The notes beneath the pieces are model-generated. The model was not told the origin of the DNA. It saw only the letters and a program-made list of their open reading frames with translations, and searched no databases. The position numbers were made by a program, and so were the translations under genes. DNA of 64,000 bases, taken from Clostridiales bacterium CHKCI001. GTDB lineage: Bacteria > Bacillota > Clostridia > Lachnospirales > Lachnospiraceae. The stretch spans positions 62,001 through 126,000 of the forward strand of contig FCNS01000038.1 in assembly GCA_900045905.1 (NCBI GenBank), given 5' to 3'. This document shows positions 36,649 through 46,007 of the stretch, in pieces. Each line of letters opens with the position of its first letter. The first letter of the stretch is position 1.

Positions 36649-38976
36649 ATGCAGGAGTCAATGTTAGGCTTAACACATTTAGAAGTGGAAAAGCGCAGAG
36701 AAATGGGAGAAGGAGGAAAATCTCCAGATTCTATTACAAAGACAAAAACTCAAATCTTGAAAGAAAACATTTTTACATTATTTAATTTATTAAATTTTGT
36801 AATTGCGTTATTGCTTTTCTCAGTAGGAGCTTATTCGAATCTGTTTTTTATTGTAATTATTTTATGCAATATCGGGATTGGAATTGCGCAGGAATTAAAA
36901 GCAAAAAAGTTGGTGGACGATTTGTCCATCTTGAATCGCCCTCAGATTACAGTATTGAGAGAGGGAAGGGAATCTGTTGTTAAGGCAGATGAAATTGTAA
37001 AAGATGATGTGATCGTTTTAGAGAGTGGAAGACAGGTTTGTAATGATGCAGTTGTTTTGACAGGCAATGTGGAAATGAATGAATCTCTTTTGACAGGTGA
37101 GAGTGATCCAATCATAAAAAAAGCAGGAGATCAGCTTTATTCGGGAAGCTCTGTGATTTCAGGAAAATGTTATGCAAAAGTAATTCATGTAGGCAATGAA
37201 AACTATGCGACGAAGCTTGCTATGGATGTAAAGAAAGAAAAGAAAATAGAGTCAGAATTGTTAGGTTCAATGAAAAAAGTGACTCGTTTTACTAGTTTTT
37301 TAATTGTTCCACTTGGAATCTTGCTTTTTCTAGAGGCAGTTGTGATGAGACAGGCACAATTCGATCAAGCCATTATATCTTCTTCCGCAGCACTGTTAGG
37401 AATGTTGCCAAAGGGATTGGTTTTATTAATTTCAGTGTCACTTGCAACTGGAGTAATACGGTTGGCTAAGATGAAAATTTTAGTACAAAATATTTATTCT
37501 TTGGAAACATTGGCTCATGTGGATGTACTTTGCCTTGATAAAACGGGAACCATAACTGATGGTAATATGAAGGTAAACGCTGTAATTCCTATGAACCGCT
37601 TTCCACAGATGGATATAAACGCCTTTCTTTCTTCTTATTTGGCTGCAAGTGATGATAATAATGCAACGATTCAAGCATTAAAGAAAGAATTTTCTCCAAA
37701 GCTATTTTATCAGCCAGTTAATAAGATTCCATTTTCTTCCAAACGGAAATGGGGAGCAATTAGCTTTGAGCAAATAGGAACTGTATTTTTAGGAGCTCCA
37801 GAGCGTATTCTAAAATCACTTTCTGTAGAAGCAGAAGCACAAATGGAACGAGGATATCGTGTTATTGCAGTTGGGTACAGCCCAAGTATTTGGGATAAAG
37901 AAGAACAGCTTCCAGAAGATATTGTTCCGCTTTATATGATTACATTGGAAGATACAATTCGTAATCATACTCGTGAAACATTGGAGTATTTCCGATGTGA
38001 AGGTGTGGATATTAAAGTGATATCGGGCGATCATATAAAAACAGTTTCCATGATTGCAAAACAGGCTGGATTGGAGCGATGGAAGGATGCAATTGATCTT
38101 TCCACGATTGGAGAGGATGCAGACTTTGATGAACTTTGTCAAAAATATGCAGTGTTTGCAAGAGTAACGCCAAAACAAAAACAGCAGTTAGTGCAGGCAT
38201 TGAAACGTCAGGGGCATCATGTCGCAATGACAGGAGACGGAGTGAATGATTTATTGGCACTTCGAGAAGCTGATTGTTCGATTGCGGTTGCAGAAGGAAG
38301 TGATGCAAGCCGTCAAATTTCTCAAATTGTATTGTTAGATTCTGATTTTACGCATCTTCCTCAAGTTGTTTTGGAGGGACGAAAGGTAATTAATAACGTA
38401 ACACGAACTGCTGGAGTATTCTTTATTAAAACCATATACTCTGTATTGGTATCGTTATTATGTTTGGGATTCAACATTCCATTTCCGTTTATTCCGATAC
38501 AGATTACATTAATTGATGCTTTTATTGAAGCTTATCCATCTTTCTTAACAATCTTTGAGTCGGACACAAGGAGAATAGAGGGAAGCTTTTTAAGAAAAGT
38601 GCTAGGAAATGCAGCTCCATTTGCTGTTGTCATAACAGCAATGATTATGGTGGTCAGCTTGTCGGTTCCATTTTCGGAATCAGAAAATCATACCATTATG
38701 TATCTTCTTTTAATTATGACTTCTATGTTTGCGGTTGTAAGGAGTTGTATTCCATTTACAAAATTGCGTAGTTTTATTTGTGTAACGATGACGGTTGGAG
38801 CATTTGCGGCATTGGCGATTCTTCCATCTATGTTTGAAATATCTGCGATAACTACAGGTATGATAAGATATTTGTTTACTGCATTTATTAGTATGGGATT
38901 AATTATTCAAATTATTTTTAAATGGAGAAAAACAAGACATATGATTGCGAAGCGACGCTATGCAATGAATAATTAA
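36649..38976 (+). CDS. Cation-translocating P-type ATPase (CtpE-like)
   Basis: A 775-residue P-type pump with two helices before the actuator domain, the actuator motif LLTGESDPI, the phosphorylation motif DKTGTITDG, the hinge MTGDGVNDLLALREADCSIA and about ten helices. The fourth helix carries MLPKGLVLLIS rather than the PEGL of classical calcium pumps or CPC of heavy-metal pumps, as in CtpE-like proteins linked to calcium. The ion is therefore uncertain. No N-terminal metal-binding domain. GGAGGG precedes the ATG. Monocistronic. Confidence 0.85.
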   Translation: MQESMLGLTHLEVEKRREMGEGGKSPDSITKTKTQILKENIFTLFNLLNFVIALLLFSVGAYSNLFFIVIILCNIGIGIAQELKAKKLVDDLSILNRPQITVLREGRESVVKADEIVKDDVIVLESGRQVCNDAVVLTGNVEMNESLLTGESDPIIKKAGDQLYSGSSVISGKCYAKVIHVGNENYATKLAMDVKKEKKIESELLGSMKKVTRFTSFLIVPLGILLFLEAVVMRQAQFDQAIISSSAALLGMLPKGLVLLISVSLATGVIRLAKMKILVQNIYSLETLAHVDVLCLDKTGTITDGNMKVNAVIPMNRFPQMDINAFLSSYLAASDDNNATIQALKKEFSPKLFYQPVNKIPFSSKRKWGAISFEQIGTVFLGAPERILKSLSVEAEAQMERGYRVIAVGYSPSIWDKEEQLPEDIVPLYMITLEDTIRNHTRETLEYFRCEGVDIKVISGDHIKTVSMIAKQAGLERWKDAIDLSTIGEDADFDELCQKYAVFARVTPKQKQQLVQALKRQGHHVAMTGDGVNDLLALREADCSIAVAEGSDASRQISQIVLLDSDFTHLPQVVLEGRKVINNVTRTAGVFFIKTIYSVLVSLLCLGFNIPFPFIPIQITLIDAFIEAYPSFLTIFESDTRRIEGSFLRKVLGNAAPFAVVITAMIMVVSLSVPFSESENHTIMYLLLIMTSMFAVVRSCIPFTKLRSFICVTMTVGAFAALAILPSMFEISAITTGMIRYLFTAFISMGLIIQIIFKWRKTRHMIAKRRYAMNN

Positions 38977-38996
38977 AGATAGAGTAAAATATTTGT

Positions 38997-39055
38997 CGCG
39001 GTAATAGGAGGAGCAGCCATATAGAAAATGGAGCATGCGAATTCAATTACCGCGG
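38997..39055 (+). terminator. Hairpin between P-type ATPase and kinase genes
   Basis: CGCGGTAAT pairs with ATTACCGCG around a 40-nt loop; weak T tail. Possible terminator or processing hairpin. Confidence 0.45.
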
Positions 39056-39097
39056 CTTTGTAATAAAAAGAAGGATCTATTTTGTTAGGAGGTAGAA

Positions 39098-40519
39098 ATG
39101 TCACTAAAAAAAAGAATGTTTCGGGATAATATGATAATTCTTTTTTTAGCACTTCTTACACTTATGTTTATTGCTTTAGTTGTGGTAGCAGTGTTTGAAG
39201 ATGCGCTTTTAAAAGATTTTGAATCAATGGATAATGCAAAGTTAGATGAAAATGTTACCTCTATTATGCAAATTATGAATCAAGAAGATACGATGGACTG
39301 GGATGCTTTGGAACAAAAATTAGAAGGTTATGATTATGAGCTATTAGTATTAAAGGATGGAATGATGGTATATGGAAATTTTGGAGAAGAGCAGGAAGAA
39401 CTTCTGCAAAGTTTTGATGAAGAGACAGATATTGGTACAGGTTCTGGAGTAGAATTATTTTACCATAAAAAAACAACAGTTGTAGGAAAGTACATACAAG
39501 ATAGTGGTGAATATGCAATGGCAGTACATTTCTTAGGAGAGAAATGGTGGCTTAGTTCCTTTCGTCACTCATTCTCGGTATTTTTCATTGTTTTTATTAT
39601 CATTGGAGTTGCGGCAATTGGTGTGATTTTATTTTTTTCTAGTTTTTTTACTAAAATATTAGGTCATCGGATTATGGAGCCATTGAATGTATTGATAAAA
39701 GGTGCAAAGCGAATTCAAGCTGGGAATCTAAATGAGGATATTTATTATAAAGGGGACGAAGAATTTGAAAATGTATGTAATACATTTAATGCAATGCAAA
39801 AAACAGTGCTTCAAGACATGGAACAGCGTTTAAAAGATGAAAAAGCAAGAATGGATATGGTAACAGGAATCTCCCATGATCTGCGTACGCCATTAACATC
39901 CATCCAAGGATATATTAAAGGAATTTTAGATGGTGTTGCAGATACAGAGGAAAAAAAGAAAGTGTATCTTCAAACTGCATATGAGGCAACCAAGGAAATG
40001 AATGTCCTACTGCAAAAATTATTTGATTTTTGTCGATTAGAAAGCGGACAGATGCCATTTCATAGAATAAAGGGAGATTTGGCAGAATTTGCGGCTGCTT
40101 ATGTAGCGCAGAAGGAATTAGTTATAGATTCCAATCGAGTTACTATTTCCTTAACAAAGGGAGCGGAGATACTGCCAGAAATTTATATGGATATCGAACA
40201 AATGAGACGGATATTTGATAATCTTTTAGAAAATAGTATCAAATATGTAAGTAAAGACCAAATAGAAATTAAAATTTATATTTATGAAGAAGGTTCCTAT
40301 GTAGTTTTACGATGGAGGGATAATGGAAACGGCGTGCCAGAAGAAAAGTTGGGAAATATTTTTCAAAAATTTTATCGATGTGACGAAGCTCGAACAAAAA
40401 AAGGAAGCGGAGTTGGCTTGTATGTGGTAAAATATATTGTAGAACAACATGGGGGGAAAATTACTGCAAAAAACGCAGGTGGACTTATGTTTCAATTATA
40501 TTTTCCAAAAGGAGATTGA
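39098..40519 (+). CDS. Sensor histidine kinase with extracellular domain and HAMP
   Basis: 473 residues: membrane helices near 13-35 and 160-188 enclose an extracellular sensor domain of about 125 residues rich in acidic residues. A HAMP region follows, then H-box TGISHDLRTPLTSIQGY, N-box DNLLENSIKYV, and G-boxes DNGNGV and GSGVGLYVVKYI. AGGAGGT precedes the ATG. The cognate response regulator follows after 5 bp. Confidence 0.92.
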   Translation: MSLKKRMFRDNMIILFLALLTLMFIALVVVAVFEDALLKDFESMDNAKLDENVTSIMQIMNQEDTMDWDALEQKLEGYDYELLVLKDGMMVYGNFGEEQEELLQSFDEETDIGTGSGVELFYHKKTTVVGKYIQDSGEYAMAVHFLGEKWWLSSFRHSFSVFFIVFIIIGVAAIGVILFFSSFFTKILGHRIMEPLNVLIKGAKRIQAGNLNEDIYYKGDEEFENVCNTFNAMQKTVLQDMEQRLKDEKARMDMVTGISHDLRTPLTSIQGYIKGILDGVADTEEKKKVYLQTAYEATKEMNVLLQKLFDFCRLESGQMPFHRIKGDLAEFAAAYVAQKELVIDSNRVTISLTKGAEILPEIYMDIEQMRRIFDNLLENSIKYVSKDQIEIKIYIYEEGSYVVLRWRDNGNGVPEEKLGNIFQKFYRCDEARTKKGSGVGLYVVKYIVEQHGGKITAKNAGGLMFQLYFPKGD

Positions 40520-40524
40520 TAAAG

Positions 40525-41229
40525 ATGAAGATATTGATTGCAGAAGATGATGAAAAAATTGCTCAATTAGAGAAGGACTATTTGGAAATCAATGGGTTTG
40601 AGACTCAGATTATATCAGATGGAGCGTTGGTGGTAGAAGCATTAAAAACGGGAGATTACGGCTTGCTTTTGTTGGATATTATGCTTCCAAATTACAGTGG
40701 ATATGATATATGCAGGGAAATACGGGATAAAATTGATATTCCGATCCTTATGGTGACGGCAAGAAGTGAAGGAGTTGATGTGATTCGTGGTTTAGGGCTA
40801 GGTGCAGACGATTATATTACAAAGCCATTTGATCCATCTCAGTTGGTAGCAAGAGTTCGAGCCCATTTAAAGAGATATGAGCGTTTAACATCTGGTTCGC
40901 ATAATGAAATACGAAAAAAAGAGAATGCCGAACAAATTCGAATACAAAATATTGTAATTGAACCAAAGACATGGAAAGTCTTGAAAGAGGGAAAGGAAAT
41001 AAAGCTTCCAAACCGAGAATTTGAATTACTTCGTTTTTTAGCCGAACATCCTAATTTAGTGTTTTCCAAAGAACAGTTATTTGAAACGATTTGGGGATAT
41101 GACTATGTTTCAGATGCAGCGACTGTAGCTGTGCATATTAATCGCTTGAGAGAAAAAATCGAAGATGATGCAAGAAATCCTAAAATTATTGAAACAGTCT
41201 GGGGAGTTGGATATCGATTAAATTTATAA
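40525..41229 (+). CDS. OmpR/PhoB-family response regulator
   Basis: 234 residues with acidic pocket AEDDEKIA, phosphoacceptor Asp in LLLLDIMLPNYSG, Lys in YITKPFDPS and a C-terminal winged helix ending ETVWGVGYRLNL. An in-frame TTG 9 bp upstream is an alternative, but the ATG at 40525 has GGAG at suitable spacing. Pairs with the preceding kinase; the downstream ABC transporter is a likely target. Confidence 0.92.
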   Translation: MKILIAEDDEKIAQLEKDYLEINGFETQIISDGALVVEALKTGDYGLLLLDIMLPNYSGYDICREIRDKIDIPILMVTARSEGVDVIRGLGLGADDYITKPFDPSQLVARVRAHLKRYERLTSGSHNEIRKKENAEQIRIQNIVIEPKTWKVLKEGKEIKLPNREFELLRFLAEHPNLVFSKEQLFETIWGYDYVSDAATVAVHINRLREKIEDDARNPKIIETVWGVGYRLNL

Positions 41230-41291
41230 CGAAAATAGTTAAAAAGAGTGAGGAATATGAAAATTTTATTCTATCTGACAAGATAAAAAGA

Positions 41292-41320
41292 GTGACTTTA
41301 ATATAGGGTTATGATATAAT
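41292..41320 (+). promoter_or_regulatory. Promoter of ABC transporter operon
   Basis: GTGACT (41292-41297), 17 bp, TGA-TATAAT (41315-41320), an extended -10. Confidence 0.55.
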
Positions 41321-41359
41321 ACAGAGAAATAATGCAAACATGGAGGAAAAATTTTTTAT

Positions 41360-42067
41360 ATGAAGTTTGTAATTTCACATTTATCAAAACATTTTGAAAA
41401 AAAAGAGGTTTTGAAAGATATTGATTTTACTTTTGAAAGCGGTAAAATTTATGGTCTTTTAGGTAGAAATGGTGCTGGTAAAACAACACTGTTTAATTGC
41501 CTGAATCGAGATATTAAAATGGATAGTGGAAGTTTTTATTTAGAAGAAAACGGACAGAGGAGAGAAGTATCGGCAGAAGATATCGGGTACGTGTTATCCA
41601 CGCCGACGGTACCAGAGTTTTTAACAGGGAGAGAGTTTCTAAAGTTCTTTTTGGATATTAATGAAAAAGTAATCTCACATACAAAGTCAATTGATGAATA
41701 TTTTGATGATATGAGTATTGACCTAGAAGATAGGGATAAGCTTTTAAAAGACTATTCACATGGTATGAAAAACAAAATGCAGATGCTGATTAATATGATT
41801 GCTCAGCCGAATATTTTGCTTTTAGATGAACCATTAACATCTCTTGATGTAGTAGTGGCAGAAGAAATGAAACAGTTGCTTCGTTCTTTAAAAAGTGGCC
41901 GAATTACGATCTTTTCTACTCATATTATGGATTTGGCTTTGGATTTATGTGATGAGATTGTATTATTAAATCATGGAGAACTAGAAGTAGTAGATAAATC
42001 CAATTTGGATAATCAAGAATTTAAGGAAAAGATTATTGCAGCTTTAAGGGAGGAAGTTCATGAATAA
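41360..42067 (+). CDS. ABC transporter ATP-binding protein
   Basis: 235 residues: Walker A GLLGRNGAGKTTLF, a signature variant DYSHGMKNKMQM, Walker B NILLLDEPLTSLD and switch His in STHIMD. The sequence resembles ATPases of ABC-2-type exporters of antibiotics or membrane components. Overlaps the permease gene by 8 bp. Substrate unknown. Confidence 0.88.
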   Translation: MKFVISHLSKHFEKKEVLKDIDFTFESGKIYGLLGRNGAGKTTLFNCLNRDIKMDSGSFYLEENGQRREVSAEDIGYVLSTPTVPEFLTGREFLKFFLDINEKVISHTKSIDEYFDDMSIDLEDRDKLLKDYSHGMKNKMQMLINMIAQPNILLLDEPLTSLDVVVAEEMKQLLRSLKSGRITIFSTHIMDLALDLCDEIVLLNHGELEVVDKSNLDNQEFKEKIIAALREEVHE

Positions 42068-43631
42068 AACGCTACAAATTTCATTTTCTTTAAAAAATAC
42101 ATACCGAGTAAACAGCATTTTGTATTCGTTAAAGCAGATTCCATTAATCAAAAAGCTGCTGCCTCAAGCATTGTATAAAGTACGGGGGTTAAAGATTTTT
42201 GCAAATATTCTTTCTGTGATTTGGGAAGTTGTCTCAGCCTTTTTAGGAAAATTCCTGTACCTTATTATAATGGTAATTGGAATTGGAGCGTTATATGAGA
42301 CAGTGCCAAAAAATCAATTGTTTTTACATATAATTGTTTTCCTTACGATTATTGGAGCCTTTACAAATACTTATATGTTTAATCCAACGAGGGATAAGTA
42401 TTATGCTATGGTTCTAATGCGTATGAATGCAAAAGAATATACATTGATTAATTATGGATACTCTATATTAAAAGTCATCATTGGATTTTTACCATTTACC
42501 ATTTTGTTGGGATTGAATCAGGGAATCCCACTTTGGCAATGTATTCTCATTCCATTTTTTATTGCTGGGTTAAAGATTACATTAGCTTCTACTTCACTTT
42601 ACCATTATGAGAAGACAGGAGAAGTAAACAATGAGAATAAGCTTCAGAAATTTGCTTGGATTGGACTTATTTTGCTCTTAGCTGCTGCCTATGGATTGCC
42701 AGCAGTTGGATTTGTATTACCTAATATAGTTGTATTAGTTGTTATGATAATATCGATTCTTACAGGTATTATTACAGCACGAAAAATCATTTGTTTTTCC
42801 AATTATCGGGAAATGTATCAGATCATTTTGGCACAGTCTATGGACCAGGTGGATCAGGCAAAAAAAGTCGTAAGAGAACAAAGTTATAAAACAATTTCTA
42901 CTGACACAGGAATCACGAGTCAGAGAAAAGGATTTGAATATTTGAATGAGCTATTTATTAAAAGACATCAAAAAATACTTTGGAAGTCTTCAAGAAGAAT
43001 TGCTGTGATATGTTTATGTATCCTATTAGGAATGTTATTGGGATTTTATTTAGTTCCAGAAATGAAACAAAGAACAAATGAGGTATTAATGACATTTCTA
43101 CCTTATTTTGTATTTATTATGTACGCAATTAATCGTGGGACTGGTTTTACCCGTGCGTTATTTATGAATTGTGATCATAGTTTATTAACCTATTCCTTTT
43201 ATAAACAGCCGAAATTTGTACTAAAACTGTTTCAAATTCGTCTAAGAGAAATTGTAAAGATTAATTTGCTTCCAGCAATGATTATTGGCATTGGTCTTGC
43301 CATCTTGCTTTATGTTTCGGGTGGAACTGATAATCCATTGAATTATGGAATTTTAATTGTATCTATTTTATGTATGAGTATGTTTTTTTCCGTACATTAC
43401 TTGACTATTTATTATCTGTTACAGCCTTATAATATTAGTACCGAGATTAAAAGTGGAACATACCAGCTTGTGCTATCGGTAACTTACTTGGTTTGTTTCT
43501 TTATGATGCAGTTAAAACTGCCAATTTTTCTATTTGGATTGATGGCAATTGCATTTTGTGTTGTATATTGTATTATTGCGTGCATTTTGATTTATCGGTT
43601 TGCACCAAAGACATTTCGGTTAAGAACATAG
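42060..43631 (+). CDS. ABC transporter membrane protein
   Basis: 523 residues with around twelve hydrophobic segments and a central cytoplasmic part (about 250-315) rich in charged residues. There is no signal peptide. It resembles large ABC-2-like permeases; family assignment comes mainly from overlap with the ATPase gene. GGAGG precedes the ATG. Confidence 0.75.
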   Translation: MNKTLQISFSLKNTYRVNSILYSLKQIPLIKKLLPQALYKVRGLKIFANILSVIWEVVSAFLGKFLYLIIMVIGIGALYETVPKNQLFLHIIVFLTIIGAFTNTYMFNPTRDKYYAMVLMRMNAKEYTLINYGYSILKVIIGFLPFTILLGLNQGIPLWQCILIPFFIAGLKITLASTSLYHYEKTGEVNNENKLQKFAWIGLILLLAAAYGLPAVGFVLPNIVVLVVMIISILTGIITARKIICFSNYREMYQIILAQSMDQVDQAKKVVREQSYKTISTDTGITSQRKGFEYLNELFIKRHQKILWKSSRRIAVICLCILLGMLLGFYLVPEMKQRTNEVLMTFLPYFVFIMYAINRGTGFTRALFMNCDHSLLTYSFYKQPKFVLKLFQIRLREIVKINLLPAMIIGIGLAILLYVSGGTDNPLNYGILIVSILCMSMFFSVHYLTIYYLLQPYNISTEIKSGTYQLVLSVTYLVCFFMMQLKLPIFLFGLMAIAFCVVYCIIACILIYRFAPKTFRLRT

Positions 43632-43706
43632 GTATCATTTGAAATACAGTTGATTAAAAATTGTTTTTTTCAACAAATGTAAATCTGTCATAGATAGGAG
43701 GACTTG

Positions 43707-43740
43707 TAATGCGGTATGCGTTCAAGTCCTCTTATGCATA
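43707..43740 (+). terminator. ABC operon terminator
   Basis: GAGGACTTG pairs with CAAGTCCTC, about 80 bp past the permease stop, followed by TTATG; moderate. Confidence 0.6.
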
Positions 43741-43759
43741 AGTAGAATAATTGTTTCAG

Positions 43760-44020
43760 TTAAGATTGATCGGAAAAAGATTTTAGAATACTTTTCTTAC
43801 AATGGGGGCATGTCCAGTCATGTAAAAAAATGGGCTTTCGCAAGATTAGGTATAACAATATCCCGATGAGAATGTAAAGTATACTGCCATATTGTTTAGA
43901 AATTGCCAATAGAACCGCCCATCCTGTAAGACTATAAACCAATAGGATAACACTACCCAATAAGATTCTTATTTGCCAAAGTCGATAGGCTTTGCTTCGC
44001 TTATAATGATTAGAACGCAA
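43760..44020 (-). CDS. Small membrane protein with C-terminal CPHC motif
   Basis: 86 residues: a basic N-terminus, two membrane helices (about 17-40 and 43-61) and a cytoplasmic tail with WTCPHCKKSI, half of a zinc ribbon or a redox-like motif. The start would be TTG with AAGGA 9 nt upstream; no ATG in frame is better placed. Downstream of the AraC-type gene on the same strand, 42 bp after its stop. Function unknown. Confidence 0.6.
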   Translation of the reverse strand: MRSNHYKRSKAYRLWQIRILLGSVILLVYSLTGWAVLLAISKQYGSILYILIGILLYLILRKPIFLHDWTCPHCKKSILKSFSDQS

Positions 44021-44062
44021 AATACCATTTCCTTATAAAACTTCTATTTCTATCAGTGTAAT

Positions 44063-44989
44063 TTAAAAGTTATTAGTGCTGTGAGATTTACTTAATACAG
44101 AGTGTTTTTCCAACTTTCTATATTCGCTTGGAGGTGTTCCATATCGATTTTGGAACATACTGGCATAATAACTTAGATGATTAAATCCACAAGAAGTCGC
44201 AATTTCAGTAATATTTTTATCCGTTTCTTTTAATAAGTTTTTGCTGACCTCTAATCGGTATGTATTAAGAAAGTCAATTGGAGATTGATTGGAATATTTT
44301 TTGAAAATCTGGCAGCATTTGCTTTTGCAGACTCCACCAGACGAAGCGATTTGGGACAACGTTAGCTTAGAAGAATAGTTTTGATGAATATAGGAAACCA
44401 TAGTTCTTTGGATGGCAAGATCGTCATAATATGGCAATGTACCTACACGAAGTTCTTCTGGAAGCAGTCCCAAAAGGTTTTTCCATATTTGGAATAAAAG
44501 TCCAATAACGTTTAATTGGTAGCCAGTTTCGTTTTCTTGTTTCAGATGAACGATTTGTTCAATGGCAAGCAGAGTGGATTGGTCTTTGTCCTGTAAAGAA
44601 TCTAAGTAATAAAATTCAAAACAAGAATCATTCAGGACAGGAGAAATAAATTTCTGATAAATCTTGTCACAAGAATTTAAAAGAGAAGGATGAAAGATGA
44701 TACAGATAAAAGTACAGTCTTGGTTATTATAGGAAAAACCATAATGCATTTGTTTGGAATTAATAATAATTCCATCATGTTCTTTTATAGTGATTTCATT
44801 TCCATTTATATAGTATCCCATTTCTCCCTTCAATATATAGATAAGTTCGATATCCTCATGCCAGTGACATAACGCTTTCATATTCGTATAATCGGATAAC
44901 TTGCCATGGCGAATATATAACGGAATATCAGCGTTATCGTAGGCTATAATTTCGGAAGCATCATTCATAACGTTTGTATTAATTTTCAT
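44063..44989 (-). CDS. AraC-family transcriptional regulator
   Basis: 308 residues: an N-terminal cupin-type sensing domain (about 20-150, with HWHEDIELIYILKGEMGYYINGNE) and a C-terminal double helix-turn-helix (about 200-300) with LSQIASSGGVCKSKCCQIFKKY and the signature ITEIATSCGFNHLSYYASMFQNRYGTPPSEYRK. Probably senses a sugar or related ligand. AGGAGGT precedes the ATG. Divergent from the PHP phosphatase gene, 129 bp apart. Confidence 0.9.
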   Translation of the reverse strand: MKINTNVMNDASEIIAYDNADIPLYIRHGKLSDYTNMKALCHWHEDIELIYILKGEMGYYINGNEITIKEHDGIIINSKQMHYGFSYNNQDCTFICIIFHPSLLNSCDKIYQKFISPVLNDSCFEFYYLDSLQDKDQSTLLAIEQIVHLKQENETGYQLNVIGLLFQIWKNLLGLLPEELRVGTLPYYDDLAIQRTMVSYIHQNYSSKLTLSQIASSGGVCKSKCCQIFKKYSNQSPIDFLNTYRLEVSKNLLKETDKNITEIATSCGFNHLSYYASMFQNRYGTPPSEYRKLEKHSVLSKSHSTNNF

Positions 44990-45118
44990 CGAAACCTCCT
45001 CAAAATATGATTCTGGTAATTATTGTATATTTTTGTGATAGAAATACAGCAATAAATTTGTTATTATTATATAAGAAAAAAGAAAAAATAACTAGCCCAA
45101 ATAAGGAGGATTTTGATA

Positions 45119-45904
45119 ATGTTAGCCGATTATCATACACATACCTATTATAGTGATGATTCAGAATGTCCTATGGAAGATATGATAAAAAAGGCAATTG
45201 CGATCGGATTAGATGAAATAGCTTTTACGGAACATGTAGATTATGGAGTAAAGACAGATTTGAATTGTAATTATGAGAAGTATTTTAAAGAGATAGAACA
45301 TCTAAAACAGCGTTATGATGGAACGATTGCAATAAAAGCTGGTATTGAATTCGGTGTTCAAGTGCAAACAATTCCATTGTTCCAAGAGGATTTTGAGACT
45401 TATCCATTTGATTTTATTATTTTGAGCAATCATCAAGTAAATAATAAAGAATTTTGGAATTATGCATTTCAGGAAGGAAAAAGTCAAGAAGAATTCCAGA
45501 TGGCATACTATGAAGCAATTTATGAGGTTGTGCAGCGGTATAAAGGGTATTCTGTATTAGGACATTTGGATATGATTAAGCGTTATGATCCATATGGAGA
45601 TTATCCAGATGAAAAGATTATGGAACTTGTAGATTGTATTTTAAAACAAGTAATTCAGGATGGAAAGGGAATTGAATTAAATACATCTAGTTTTAAATAT
45701 GGATTAAAAGATTTAATGCCTTCCAGAAATATTTTACGGCGTTATTATGAGCTAGGAGGACGTATCCTTACAATTGGCTCCGATACACATGAAACACAGC
45801 ATTTAGGTGATCATATTTTGGAAGTGCGGAGTATTTTAAAAGGAATCGGATTCCAAACATTTTGTACATTTGAGAAAATGAAACCAATTTATTGGAATCT
45901 TTGA
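45119..45904 (+). CDS. PHP-domain histidinol-phosphatase-type phosphoesterase
   Basis: 261 residues with PHP metal motifs: DYHTHTYYSDDS at the N-terminus, AFTEHVDYG, a central VLGHLDMIKRY and the C-terminal TIGSDTHETQHLG. This matches HisK/HisJ-type histidinol phosphatases. No other histidine genes are nearby, so the physiological substrate is open. AAGGAGGA is 8 nt before the ATG; the in-frame TTG two codons earlier is too close to it. Confidence 0.82.
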   Translation: MLADYHTHTYYSDDSECPMEDMIKKAIAIGLDEIAFTEHVDYGVKTDLNCNYEKYFKEIEHLKQRYDGTIAIKAGIEFGVQVQTIPLFQEDFETYPFDFIILSNHQVNNKEFWNYAFQEGKSQEEFQMAYYEAIYEVVQRYKGYSVLGHLDMIKRYDPYGDYPDEKIMELVDCILKQVIQDGKGIELNTSSFKYGLKDLMPSRNILRRYYELGGRILTIGSDTHETQHLGDHILEVRSILKGIGFQTFCTFEKMKPIYWNL

Positions 45905-45906
45905 TA

Positions 45907-45948
45907 AAAGGAACTTTCGCTATAGTTTCCTTTTACATATCACGATAA
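45907..45948. terminator. Convergent terminator plus recurrent motif copy 3
   Basis: AAAGGAACTTTCGC and TATAGTTTCCTTTT form a hairpin between the converging PHP and GDPD genes. At 45931-45948 the minus strand reads TTATCGTGATATGTAAAA, an exact 18-bp match to 8463-8480. Confidence 0.55.
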
Positions 45949-46007
45949 ATCAAGGAGATCCCATTGCTGTATAAGCAGTGGAATCTTCTTATCATTATTC
46001 AATGTTT